DNA of 64,000 nucleotides from Fidelibacterota bacterium (GTDB taxonomy: Bacteria; Fidelibacterota; Marinisomatia; SCGC-AAA003-L08; JACNLC01), in NCBI GenBank assembly GCA_018657495.1, contig JABHXA010000003.1:82937-146936 (forward strand), in the 5' to 3' direction. The position numbers and the translations under genes are program-made. This document shows, piece after piece, positions 9,071 to 16,761 of this stretch (positions are counted from its first letter, which is position 1; the number at the start of each line of letters is the position of its first letter). The notes under the pieces are model-generated. The model was not told the origin of the DNA and searched no databases. It was given only the letters and a program-made list of their open reading frames with translations.

Positions 9071-10081
9071 ATGAAAGTGAAAATATTTGAGTTATGTCAA
9101 AAAATATTCCCCGAATGGGCATCTCTCTCAATAAAAGACTTTAACTTTGATGATCCAAAAGGATTCTCATCCTTTACTATGGGAATCAGAGCAAAAAAGA
9201 ATGTCCAACCAGACGCTGTTTTATATCGACATCTTGAAGGAAAAAAGAATGCCATATTAGACTTCCAGCAGGAAAAAGAAATATTCCTGACTCTTGGTGC
9301 CCATAAAATAGCCGCGCCATGTCTTTATTATGATGATTCTTGTCGGATCGAATATTTTTATCATGGGTCCACGTTAAACGCCAGGGATTTATTCGATCCT
9401 GACAACTTGCGAAAAATTGCCAATGAGCTTTATCGATTTCACCAGATATCTCCTCCCTCAATACCGCAAAAAATATTTTTTAATCTATTGCACGACAAAT
9501 GGGGGGATATTGCAAAATATGTCATTGAAGACCAATTTGAAGTATTCCCTGCTAATGAACAGAAAATGTGTAAAGAGCTACGTGAGATATATAATCCCTG
9601 CACATTTGAAAAAGTTAAAAGTATACTGCCCGATAGTGAATTATCCTTCTGCCATAATGATACTTATCATGGTAATATCATGAAATTGGATAGTGGAGAA
9701 ATAAAATTACTCGATTTTGAATTTTCCTGTCTTAATTACAAAACATATGATTTTGCTAATTTATTTGCCGAAACCGTGATGCAGCATCAATTACCTGAAT
9801 ACCCCTATTTCAAAATTGTTGAGCCTGAATTTGGTGATCATGAGATTGCAACGTTAATTAATTTTTATTTGGACAATGCCCAATTTAAAAATCAGAAACA
9901 AAGGGATGTCGAATTTAAAAAATTATTTTTTGAAACCAAAATTATGCTGATTTTGTCTGATTATAAATATGCTATGGCAGCAATAACACTTGCCGTCAAT
10001 CCAATCCAGAAAATCCGGTTTATACCGTATGCCTATCAGCGATACTCAAAGTTTCTCAAGTCATATGAATTGATACTTTAA
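9071..10081 (+). CDS. Choline/ethanolamine kinase-like aminoglycoside-phosphotransferase-fold protein
   Basis: A 336-residue protein with an APH/ChoK-type kinase fold. The catalytic-loop (Brenner) motif is FCHNDTYHGN, giving His195-Asn-Asp197 and Asn202, followed by the metal-binding LLDFEFSC with Asp215. The following NYKTYDFANLFAE is the segment seen after the DFE motif in choline and ethanolamine kinases. The N-terminal lobe is divergent, though YRHLEGK (~52-58) fits the ATP-binding lysine strand region. The likely reaction is ATP-dependent phosphorylation of a small amino alcohol or sugar; the substrate is not determined. The ATG at 9071 lies 31 bp after the unknown membrane protein. Confidence 0.75.
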   Translation: MKVKIFELCQKIFPEWASLSIKDFNFDDPKGFSSFTMGIRAKKNVQPDAVLYRHLEGKKNAILDFQQEKEIFLTLGAHKIAAPCLYYDDSCRIEYFYHGSTLNARDLFDPDNLRKIANELYRFHQISPPSIPQKIFFNLLHDKWGDIAKYVIEDQFEVFPANEQKMCKELREIYNPCTFEKVKSILPDSELSFCHNDTYHGNIMKLDSGEIKLLDFEFSCLNYKTYDFANLFAETVMQHQLPEYPYFKIVEPEFGDHEIATLINFYLDNAQFKNQKQRDVEFKKLFFETKIMLILSDYKYAMAAITLAVNPIQKIRFIPYAYQRYSKFLKSYELIL

Positions 10082-10234
10082 AATAGATATTTTTGGCAGT
10101 TAGATTCTCTTGCCCTTACTTTCCATTTTTTCTGCAATTCGAAGTTCAAAATGTTCACTTAGTTGTAATGCAACTAAACTCTATCGGGTTTTCATTACAT
10201 GATTTATTAATATAATAAAGTATATATTATTATT

Positions 10235-10315
10235 TTACATTGTTAATATATTTACAGTTATACTAATTGTATATTTATATATTGTAAATAAATATTATTT
10301 AACATATTTAAATGA
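10235..10315 (+). repeat. Regulatory repeat block, copy 1 (upstream of the DUF4395 gene)
   Basis: This 81-bp stretch aligns without gaps to 11080-11160, with about 12 mismatches by hand alignment. It contains a dyad at 10255-10269 (CAGTTA-TAC-TAATTG, one mismatched pair), then TATATTTATATATT, and ends with TTTAACATATTTAAATGA. Copy 1 ends 113 bp before the DUF4395 start. The region 10082-10427 is otherwise AT-rich with no other feature seen. Confidence 0.65.
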
Positions 10316-10427
10316 CCTTGTTTTAATTTATTAATTATTGCTGCCATTTAAGAAAAATATGTTTCTTATTTTTATTATTCAATCCAATAATTGTCTTGAT
10401 CATAATTAAATAAAATTGGAAGAAAAT

Positions 10428-10877
10428 ATGAATAATATTGTTTGTCCTATCTCAATTGAAAAAGTTGATAGTAATGTGAGCAGGTTTACTACTTTTATAA
10501 TAGTATTATTAATATCACTTTTTTTAGTAACACAAAACTCAATATTTATAGCATTTGCAGCAATCGATTATTTTATAAGAGCTGCATTTAATAATAAGTT
10601 TAGTCCAGTCCGCTTTGTCGCGATTAAAATTATTGATCTTACCTTACTAGATAAGAAGCCAATTAATCTAGCACCAAAAATATTTGCCTCAAGACTGGGA
10701 TTTATATGTGCTATTGCCTCTTTAATTTTGTTCTCGACGCATTATATTACTGGATCAATTATTATTGCAGGATTATTACTCGGTCTGTCAATAATGGATT
10801 CTGTGTTTAATTTTTGTGTTGGTTGTATGATATATAATTACCTTGTGCTTCCATTTAATAAGATGAATTTAAAATGA
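10428..10877 (+). CDS. DUF4395 membrane protein
   Basis: A 149-residue DUF4395-family protein. It begins MNNIVCPISIEKVDSNVSRF, matching the family's N-terminal CPxxxxxVdxxxxR pattern, and has four helices (about 22-40, 90-105, 110-130 and the C-terminal stretch). It ends with the conserved NFCVGCMIYNYL, a CxxC-like FC(V/L)GC motif typical of the family. DUF4395 proteins are often found near thioredoxin-like genes; none is adjacent. I prefer the ATG at 10428, with GGAAG six bases upstream, over the in-frame TTG at 10416. An 81-bp upstream block is shared with the cupin gene, suggesting common regulation. Confidence 0.8.
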   Translation: MNNIVCPISIEKVDSNVSRFTTFIIVLLISLFLVTQNSIFIAFAAIDYFIRAAFNNKFSPVRFVAIKIIDLTLLDKKPINLAPKIFASRLGFICAIASLILFSTHYITGSIIIAGLLLGLSIMDSVFNFCVGCMIYNYLVLPFNKMNLK

Positions 10878-11079
10878 TCTCAATTTAGGTAATATCATAA
10901 TTTCCAAATTATGTGAATAAAACTAATTTCAGAAATATAATAGAATTTGTAAAATAATGATCAAAATTTGAATATTCGTTTATTTAATTTGAAGGAAATA
11001 ATATCAAATCTTATTTTGACATGCCAGACGAATTGACTCATTAGTATTCTGTATTCAATAAACAATTATTTATATTTTA

Positions 11080-11160
11080 TTACATTATTAATAAATCACC
11101 AGTTATATTAACTGTATATTTATATATTAATAATAAAATTTATTTAACATATTTAAATGA
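11080..11160 (+). repeat. Regulatory repeat block, copy 2 (upstream of the cupin gene)
   Basis: Gap-free partner of 10235-10315. Here the dyad is perfect: CAGTTA-TAT-TAACTG at 11100-11114, followed by the identical TGTATATTTATATATT and the same end TTTAACATATTTAAATGA. It ends 129 bp before the cupin start. The remainder of 10878-11289 is AT-rich and shows nothing else supportable. Confidence 0.65.
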
Positions 11161-11289
11161 TCAATTCATTATGCCGACTCATTCTCTATTTTTAGATAAA
11201 AGTATCCATTTTTTGACTGTTAATCGTTTATTTTATTTCCAATTATCACTTCAATCAAAAATATAAATTCATCAACAAAGGAGTTTTAA

Positions 11290-11595
11290 ATGAGCCAATA
11301 TATCGATGCAGTAGAAGCTGCTGCTAACAATTACAAATTACTTTCAGAAGAAGGAAAAATCAGAGTTATTGAGATGAGTCTCAAATCCGGCGAAATAGAT
11401 AACCAACATTCGCATCATAGCGAAACCGTTTATTTTCTACAAGGTGGAAAAGTTAGAATTCACTTGCCAAACGGTGAATCAGTTGAAGCGGATATACCCG
11501 ATGGACATGTTATGCATCATGGTCCATGGACACATCAAGTTGAAAATATCGGTGATACAGATGTTAAAGCCATTATTTTTGAAATAATGCCCTAG
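11290..11595 (+). CDS. Small cupin-domain protein
   Basis: A 101-residue single-domain cupin. Motif 1 is HSHHSETVYFLQGGKVRIHL (conserved His/Glu metal ligands, ~37-56) and motif 2 is HHGPWTHQVENIGDTDVK (~77-94). The product is a small beta-barrel, perhaps metal-binding, with no signal peptide; catalytic or binding function cannot be assigned from the fold. A strong AAGGAG lies 6 bases before the ATG. The gene carries the same upstream 81-bp block as the DUF4395 gene. Confidence 0.85.
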   Translation: MSQYIDAVEAAANNYKLLSEEGKIRVIEMSLKSGEIDNQHSHHSETVYFLQGGKVRIHLPNGESVEADIPDGHVMHHGPWTHQVENIGDTDVKAIIFEIMP

Positions 11596-11756
11596 AATAT
11601 AAAACTGTTCACATCCTGTATTTGAAAAAAAGTATTTTATATATTTCAATGCTCACCTAGGCATGCTTTGGTGATGCAAATGTATATATAGTTTTTTTTG
11701 GATAGATAATCTTACCAGAATAATTATGTAACACTTGCATACAGGTTAATAATTAA

Positions 11757-12128
11757 ATGTATAAATCAATTAATGTACTTGGCGGACCCTTAAGTCCTTG
11801 CGGTGACAGACCTGTTACCGGTTTTTTTCGAGACAACTTATGTAATACATGTAGTGAAGATGTTGGATCCCATACAGTGTGCATAAAGGCAAGTAAAGAG
11901 TTTCTCGAATTTTCCAAATTAATAGGAAACGACTTATCAACACCCATTCCTGAGTTCAATTTTCCCGGGTTACGTGCTGGAGATAGATGGTGCCTGTGTG
12001 CAGCCAGATGGAAAGAAGCATACGAACACGACATGGCTCCTAGGATTTATTTAGAAAATACTCACCAAAAATCACTGGAAGTAATACCTTTCAAAACATT
12101 GATCAAATTTGCAGCAGATTTGAACTAG
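11757..12128 (+). CDS. DUF2237 family protein
   Basis: A 123-residue protein of the conserved DUF2237 family. It starts MYKSINVLGGPLSPC and contains the hallmark blocks PVTGFFRDNLCNT, EDVGSHTVC, GNDLSTPIPEF and FPGLRAGDRWCLCAARWKEA. Five cysteines are distributed across these blocks, including the Cys pair of WCLC. The biochemical role of the family is not known to me. The ATG at 11757 aligns with the family N terminus. It sits in a run of small + strand redox or stress-like genes. Confidence 0.88.
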   Translation: MYKSINVLGGPLSPCGDRPVTGFFRDNLCNTCSEDVGSHTVCIKASKEFLEFSKLIGNDLSTPIPEFNFPGLRAGDRWCLCAARWKEAYEHDMAPRIYLENTHQKSLEVIPFKTLIKFAADLN

Positions 12129-12260
12129 AATAATAATTGTCTCAATTTTGCTTTGCTTTTCCATAAAAGCACCAAACTATAAATCTTTCTTATATTGATT
12201 GATTATCGTTTTAGGGAAATGACTTTAGAAATAAATTCAATACTAACATAGGAAATTAAA

Positions 12261-13211
12261 ATGTCTGATAAAAAAGTAATTGTTGTTATCGGTGCAACTG
12301 GAGCACAGGGTGGCGGATTGGTTCGAGCTATTCTAAATGACAAAAATGGAGATTTCAGCGTTAGGGCTGTCACAAGAAATGTTAATTCTGATAAAGCAAA
12401 ACATCTCGCCGATTTGGGTGCTGAGGTAGTTGCAGCAGATGTTGATGATCTTGAGAGTATAAAAAGGGCTTTTGCAGGTGCGTATGGTGCATATTGTGTT
12501 ACTTTCTTTTGGGAACACTTCTCACCACAAAAGGAACAGGATAATGTGAAACATATGGCTGAAGCTGCAAAAACGGCTGGATTAAAGCATGTTATTTGGT
12601 CTACCCTTGAGGATACTCGAAATTGGATCCCATTAAGCGATAATAGAATGCCCACTCTTATGGAGAAATATAAGGTACCCCATTTCGATGCCAAAGGTGA
12701 ATCCAACACCTTCTTTGACGAAGCGGGTATTCCCACTACTTTTCTTCTCACTTCATTTTACTGGGAAAATTTCATCTACTTTGGCATGGGACCCAAAAAA
12801 GGACCCGATGGTAAACTTGCAATTTCATTGCCCATGGGTGAGAAAAAACTCCCTGGTATTGCCACTGAGGATATTGGCAAATGTGCATTTGCAATTTTTC
12901 AAAATGGCAATGATTTTATAGGTAAAACGGTTGGTATTTCAGGAGAACATCTTACTGGCCAACAAATGGCAGATTCTTTCAGCAAGGCATTTGCAGAAGA
13001 TATTGCTTATAATGCTTTACCTCATGATGTCTATCGTGGGTTTGATTTTCCAGGAGCTGAAGATTTGGGAAATATGTTTCAATTTAAACATGATTTTGAA
13101 AATTATTTCTGTGGGGCCAGAGATCTTGATTTCTCAAAATCCCTCAATCCATCTATGCAAAGTTTTGATGAATGGCTGAGTCATAATAAAAATTCTATCC
13201 CGCTAGATTAA
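12261..13211 (+). CDS. NmrA-like NAD(P)-binding protein
   Basis: A 316-residue atypical short-chain dehydrogenase of the NmrA/HSCARG type. It has the Rossmann glycine motif GATGAQG at residues 11-17 and an NmrA-style start (KKVIVVIGATGAQGGGLVRA). The acidic turn AADVDDLESI and the segment HMAEAAKTAGLKHVIWSTLE are typical of the family. NmrA proteins bind NAD(P) and often sense redox state rather than catalyse; whether this one is an enzyme is open, and no YxxxK catalytic pair is obvious. The ATG at 12261 is preceded by an AGGAAA Shine-Dalgarno. Confidence 0.88.
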   Translation: MSDKKVIVVIGATGAQGGGLVRAILNDKNGDFSVRAVTRNVNSDKAKHLADLGAEVVAADVDDLESIKRAFAGAYGAYCVTFFWEHFSPQKEQDNVKHMAEAAKTAGLKHVIWSTLEDTRNWIPLSDNRMPTLMEKYKVPHFDAKGESNTFFDEAGIPTTFLLTSFYWENFIYFGMGPKKGPDGKLAISLPMGEKKLPGIATEDIGKCAFAIFQNGNDFIGKTVGISGEHLTGQQMADSFSKAFAEDIAYNALPHDVYRGFDFPGAEDLGNMFQFKHDFENYFCGARDLDFSKSLNPSMQSFDEWLSHNKNSIPLD

Positions 13212-13306
13212 CTACTGGTAATAAATAGTTACTGAATGTGTATTGTTAGATATATACAATTTTATTGTGCAACGTATTATTAAAATAAAAATAGGCAGCA
13301 ATCATA

Positions 13307-13960
13307 ATGGCAAAAAATAAAAAACATACTTTCCATGGCAATATTGTTGATGTTGATTGGCATGGAAAACTTTGTATTCATATTGGTGAATGTGGAAAAT
13401 CAGAAGGTGATCTTTTTGTTAGAGGTCGAAAACCATGGTGTCAACCAGATCTATCAACAACCGATAATGTGAAGGATGTAATCACTCGCTGTCCCACTGG
13501 TGCATTGAGTTATACTGTAAAGGATGGAAGTCGAAAAGAAAGGTGTGCTCCGAAAAATACGATAACTGTTTCGCCAAATGGACCATTATATGTTCAGGGA
13601 GATTTATCCATAAATGGGGCTGCTGAAGATATGACTGGAGTTCAATTCAGGGCAGCGTTATGTCGATGCGGAAAATCAGACAATAAACCATTTTGTGATA
13701 ATAACCATGTAAAAGATGGATTCAAAGATCCTGGAGCAGTTGGTTCGAAAGGAGATCTCAATTCAGATGAGGGAGGGAGACTCGAAGTTAATCCGATTGA
13801 AAATGGTCCAATCCTTGTAACAGGAAATCTGGATATCCATGCCGGTAGCGGCCGCAAGGCATGGCAAGGAAATAAGACGGCATTATGTCGCTGTGGAGCT
13901 TCAAAGTCAAAACCGTTCTGTGATGGATCCCATAAAAATATTGAATTCGTGACAGATTGA
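13307..13960 (+). CDS. Fer4_19 plus double-CDGSH iron-sulfur protein
   Basis: The 217-residue protein fuses three iron-sulfur modules. Residues ~1-75 form a divergent single-cluster ferredoxin-like domain (Fer4_19) with Cys23, Cys29, Cys45 and Cys62 in CIHIGEC, WC and RCPTGAL. Two CDGSH (mitoNEET-like) 2Fe-2S motifs follow: CRC...FCDNNH (Cys119, Cys121, Cys130, His134) and CRC...FCDGSH (Cys194, Cys196, Cys205, His209). The first motif has DNNH instead of DGSH but keeps the 3-Cys/1-His ligands. No signal or membrane anchor is present, so it is cytoplasmic. A role in redox or cluster transfer is inferred from the family. It follows the NmrA-like gene by 95 bp. Confidence 0.93.
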   Translation: MAKNKKHTFHGNIVDVDWHGKLCIHIGECGKSEGDLFVRGRKPWCQPDLSTTDNVKDVITRCPTGALSYTVKDGSRKERCAPKNTITVSPNGPLYVQGDLSINGAAEDMTGVQFRAALCRCGKSDNKPFCDNNHVKDGFKDPGAVGSKGDLNSDEGGRLEVNPIENGPILVTGNLDIHAGSGRKAWQGNKTALCRCGASKSKPFCDGSHKNIEFVTD

Positions 13961-14064
13961 CGATTTACCATCATTTAAAGATGAAGCATATCTTGATGCT
14001 GAATTAATTTTGGTTATTGGACTATTACCCGAAATTATACCATAACACAATATATGGTAATACT

Positions 14065-14826
14065 CTATCTCCCTTTTGTGAGGTCTGCAACCAATCTACC
14101 CATTGCAGTTTGAAATCCTTTTGAAAACCAGATATTCTGAAGCTGATCTAATTCAGTTTTCATATTCAATTTCATTCTTTCAATTATCGGTTTTCTGAAT
14201 TCCATTTTGGTCATCATCTGTTGCTGCGTCGGTAAATCAAGCCAGGATGTCATTTTCTCGACTGATCTATCTATGAGCTGATTCTGAGGACATATCTCAT
14301 CAATGAGATGCAATTTCAACGCTTGATCTGGTGATATTAAACTTCCATTGAGCGCCATCAGCTCAGCATTGCGTCGGCCAATCAACGAACTAAAGATTTC
14401 AGCAATGCTGTTGGGAATCACCAATCCAACACTCACCTCATTAAGTCCTATTGAAAAATCACCTGATGCCATTAGGCGGTAATCTGTCATTATAGCCATC
14501 ACGGTTCCGCCTGCAGGGCTATGTCCTGAAAGAGCTGAAAAAAGTGGTTTGGGAAATGTGTATATCAGCTGAAGTAATTTGTAAAATTCGTTCCAGAATG
14601 TTCGAATTTCATCTTTCATTAATGGAAATAATTCAATTACATCTAGTCCTGCTGAAAAATATCCTTCTAATCCAGTTAATATCACACCGGATACCTGCTT
14701 GTCTTTTTTTGCATCAGACAAACATTTCAGGAGATCACTTACAATCTGAATGTTAATTGCGTTCACCGGCGGGCGATTGATAGACAAAATTCTTATTTCA
14801 TTTCTATTTTCTATTTTTATAAACAT
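14065..14826 (-). CDS. Enoyl-CoA hydratase/isomerase family, ECI1/DCI-like delta3,delta2-enoyl-CoA isomerase
   Basis: A 253-residue crotonase-fold protein. The oxyanion-hole segments are FSAGLDVIEL (~57-66) and SGHSPAGGTVMAIMTDYRLM (~99-118). SPAGG, the following IGLNEVSVGLVIP, the IGRRNAELMAL segment and the late MEFRKPII region resemble mitochondrial ECI1/DCI more than classic hydratases. ECI shifts 3-enoyl-CoA double bonds during unsaturated fatty-acid beta-oxidation. It is the last gene of the glcD-E-F unit (32-bp gap), an unusual pairing, so it may be merely cotranscribed. Confidence 0.8.
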   Translation of the reverse strand: MFIKIENRNEIRILSINRPPVNAINIQIVSDLLKCLSDAKKDKQVSGVILTGLEGYFSAGLDVIELFPLMKDEIRTFWNEFYKLLQLIYTFPKPLFSALSGHSPAGGTVMAIMTDYRLMASGDFSIGLNEVSVGLVIPNSIAEIFSSLIGRRNAELMALNGSLISPDQALKLHLIDEICPQNQLIDRSVEKMTSWLDLPTQQQMMTKMEFRKPIIERMKLNMKTELDQLQNIWFSKGFQTAMGRLVADLTKGR

Positions 14827-14858
14827 CTACTTCCTTTTGTTTCTCATAATTGAATCGA

Positions 14859-16094
14859 TCACAATTTAAATGTTTTAACATAGTCAGAATCCTGACGATA
14901 CAAAATATCCAGAATTTCGCAAATATGTTTCACCTCTAGATTGGGGAGATATTTATCTATCCCTTTTTGTATTTGAATTTGACAACCTGGGTTTGAAGTA
15001 ACAACTGTTTCGGCACCCGTTCTTTCAATATCATTCATTTTCATTTTGAGGATGGCCTCGGATGATTCTGATTGGGTAATGGCATAACTACCAGCAGCAC
15101 CACAGCAAATATGGCTTTGCGGAAATTCCATTAGCTGAACACCAAACTTTCGCAATATATCTGTTGGCTCTTTTGATATGGCCTGCCCATGGATTAAATG
15201 ACAGGGGGAATCCCAGATCATGGAATGACTTGGTTTTGAAATATTGTCAGGGACTTTCAATTCCATCACAGTTAGAAATTCTGAGATATCCTTCACCTTA
15301 ACAGCAAAATCCTCCTGTGGATAATCTTTTAACTCAGCTCCACATCCAGCCGAATTAATCAGTATCGTGTCAAAGCTTTTAAATGCATTCACGTTATCAT
15401 ATTGCAAAGATGGTAAAAATTCTCTGCCGCTACTGTGATGATGCAAAGCGCCACAACATGTTTGCTTTTTAGGGACATGAACTTCAAATCCATTCCAATT
15501 TAATATTCTAATGGTTGCTCTGTGTATATCTGGATAAAGATTTTCCATGACACAACCAGCAAAAAAAGCAACATCACCTTGTTTTTCTCCAATTGCAGGA
15601 TAAACCCTTTGGGCTGTTTTCATAAATGGTTGGAATGGCAACTCCGGTACACCCGCCATAACAGGAATCACTCTTTTTAACAATTTGAATAAACCAGCTT
15701 TTGTGGCAATCCAGCCGAAAAATTGCAAAATAGAAAGAATTGATCTATTGGTCACAAGCGATAGAATAAGTTTTCTTATGTAATGATTGTTTGTGCTTTT
15801 TCTTTCCTGGACTTCACGGGTCATTTCCAGCAGAGATGCATATTCTACTCCTGAAGGACAGGCAGTAAGACAGGCACGGCAATCCAGGCAGGTATCCAAA
15901 TGGGAATAAATGAAATCATCTTTTTGTGAATCCTGATTCTGAAGGTGATCATGCCCAGATAAGTCCATCATCAGCATGATTCTTCCCCTGGGATTTTCAG
16001 ACTCCAACCCAGTGACTAAATATGTCGGGCATGCAGACAGGCATAAACCGCAATGTATGCAGTCATCGATTATATTTGTCTGATTCTTGGTCAA
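14859..16094 (-). CDS. glcF: Glycolate/D-lactate oxidase iron-sulfur subunit GlcF
   Basis: A 411-residue protein with two N-terminal 4Fe-4S motifs, CIHCGLCLSACPTYL (~15-29) and CLDCRACLTACPSGV (~69-83). Two C-terminal CCG domains are marked by TCCGALHHHSSG and HICCGAAGSYAITQ. This is the usual architecture and length of GlcF, the electron-accepting subunit that passes electrons from the flavin subunits towards the quinone pool. It is transcribed with glcE (4-bp gap) and glcD. Substrate (glycolate versus D-lactate or another 2-hydroxy acid) is not resolved by sequence alone. Confidence 0.93.
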   Translation of the reverse strand: MTKNQTNIIDDCIHCGLCLSACPTYLVTGLESENPRGRIMLMMDLSGHDHLQNQDSQKDDFIYSHLDTCLDCRACLTACPSGVEYASLLEMTREVQERKSTNNHYIRKLILSLVTNRSILSILQFFGWIATKAGLFKLLKRVIPVMAGVPELPFQPFMKTAQRVYPAIGEKQGDVAFFAGCVMENLYPDIHRATIRILNWNGFEVHVPKKQTCCGALHHHSSGREFLPSLQYDNVNAFKSFDTILINSAGCGAELKDYPQEDFAVKVKDISEFLTVMELKVPDNISKPSHSMIWDSPCHLIHGQAISKEPTDILRKFGVQLMEFPQSHICCGAAGSYAITQSESSEAILKMKMNDIERTGAETVVTSNPGCQIQIQKGIDKYLPNLEVKHICEILDILYRQDSDYVKTFKL

Positions 16095-16098
16095 TTTC

Positions 16099-16761
16099 TC
16101 ATTTTTTGTTATTCATTAAAATCGTCGAGATTTGCTCAATGAGATGACTGTTTTCCATATATTCTATCCATGGAATTCCTTCATGAATGGTAATCATTTT
16201 GATTTCATTGCCTTCTAAATTATTAGCTAACTTTAATTTTATGTTGTCAAAATTCCCTTCAATATCAATAACTCCAAGGTTTGCATAGGTTATTGAATTC
16301 ATTGATAAATTCCCAATTATTGTGGAGTGTTTTGAAATTAACGAGGGCATCATGATCAGCCGGCAGCCATTTCGTATCGGTAACTTTGTATCAAATAAAT
16401 ATTTTAGAGGCATCAGTTTGAATGTAGATTCAAGAACTTCTCCGAATTTACCTTTACTTCCAATCATCATGCGGGTAAGATCATAACCACTGACATTTTT
16501 CATTATATTGGCACCGGTATGAAAGTCTTCATTCGCATTACCGATTTTTAAATTAAGAAGCCATTTCTTTATGGTTCCAAAGTGATCTGATAATTCTCCG
16601 ATCAAATTGTGATTCACAACCTGAGCGATGGTTGTTTCATCGTGGAATGATCCTATTGGAATAAATTGATCAAATTTGCTCAGGTAATTTTGTACATCCA
16701 CTACCCTGGCATTGCCGGATATAACTGCAGTAAGATTTGCTGCCTGATGATTTATAATCAT
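16099..16761 (-). CDS. glcE: Shortened GlcE-like FAD-binding subunit
   Basis: A 220-residue protein homologous to the FAD-binding (FAD_binding_4) part of GlcE. The hallmark KNVSGYDLTRMMIGSKGKFG (~107-126) is intact. E. coli GlcE has about 350 residues; here the N-terminal strand-loop that normally carries the first pyrophosphate-binding glycine motif is missing, and the C-terminal cap is short. The ATG at 16761 overlaps the glcD stop codon (ATGA), which supports this start and argues that the short form is genuine, not misannotated. It probably pairs with GlcD; whether it binds its own FAD is uncertain. Confidence 0.8.
   Translation of the reverse strand: MIINHQAANLTAVISGNARVVDVQNYLSKFDQFIPIGSFHDETTIAQVVNHNLIGELSDHFGTIKKWLLNLKIGNANEDFHTGANIMKNVSGYDLTRMMIGSKGKFGEVLESTFKLMPLKYLFDTKLPIRNGCRLIMMPSLISKHSTIIGNLSMNSITYANLGVIDIEGNFDNIKLKLANNLEGNEIKMITIHEGIPWIEYMENSHLIEQISTILMNNKK

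Noticed and set aside
10235..11160. 81-bp blocks as ends of a mobile element around the DUF4395 gene
   Set aside because: The copies are direct, differ at about 12 positions and enclose no transposase or target-site duplication; a regulatory duplication explains them better.
11653..11674. TCACC/GGTGA hairpin after the cupin gene, with a T-run about 20 bases later
   Set aside because: The stem is only 5 bp with a long loop and the T-run is not adjacent, so it does not meet a terminator pattern.
14035..14062. TACCATA/TATGGTA inverted repeat between convergent CDGSH and isomerase genes
   Set aside because: AT-rich 7-bp stem without a T-run; too weak to call a terminator.
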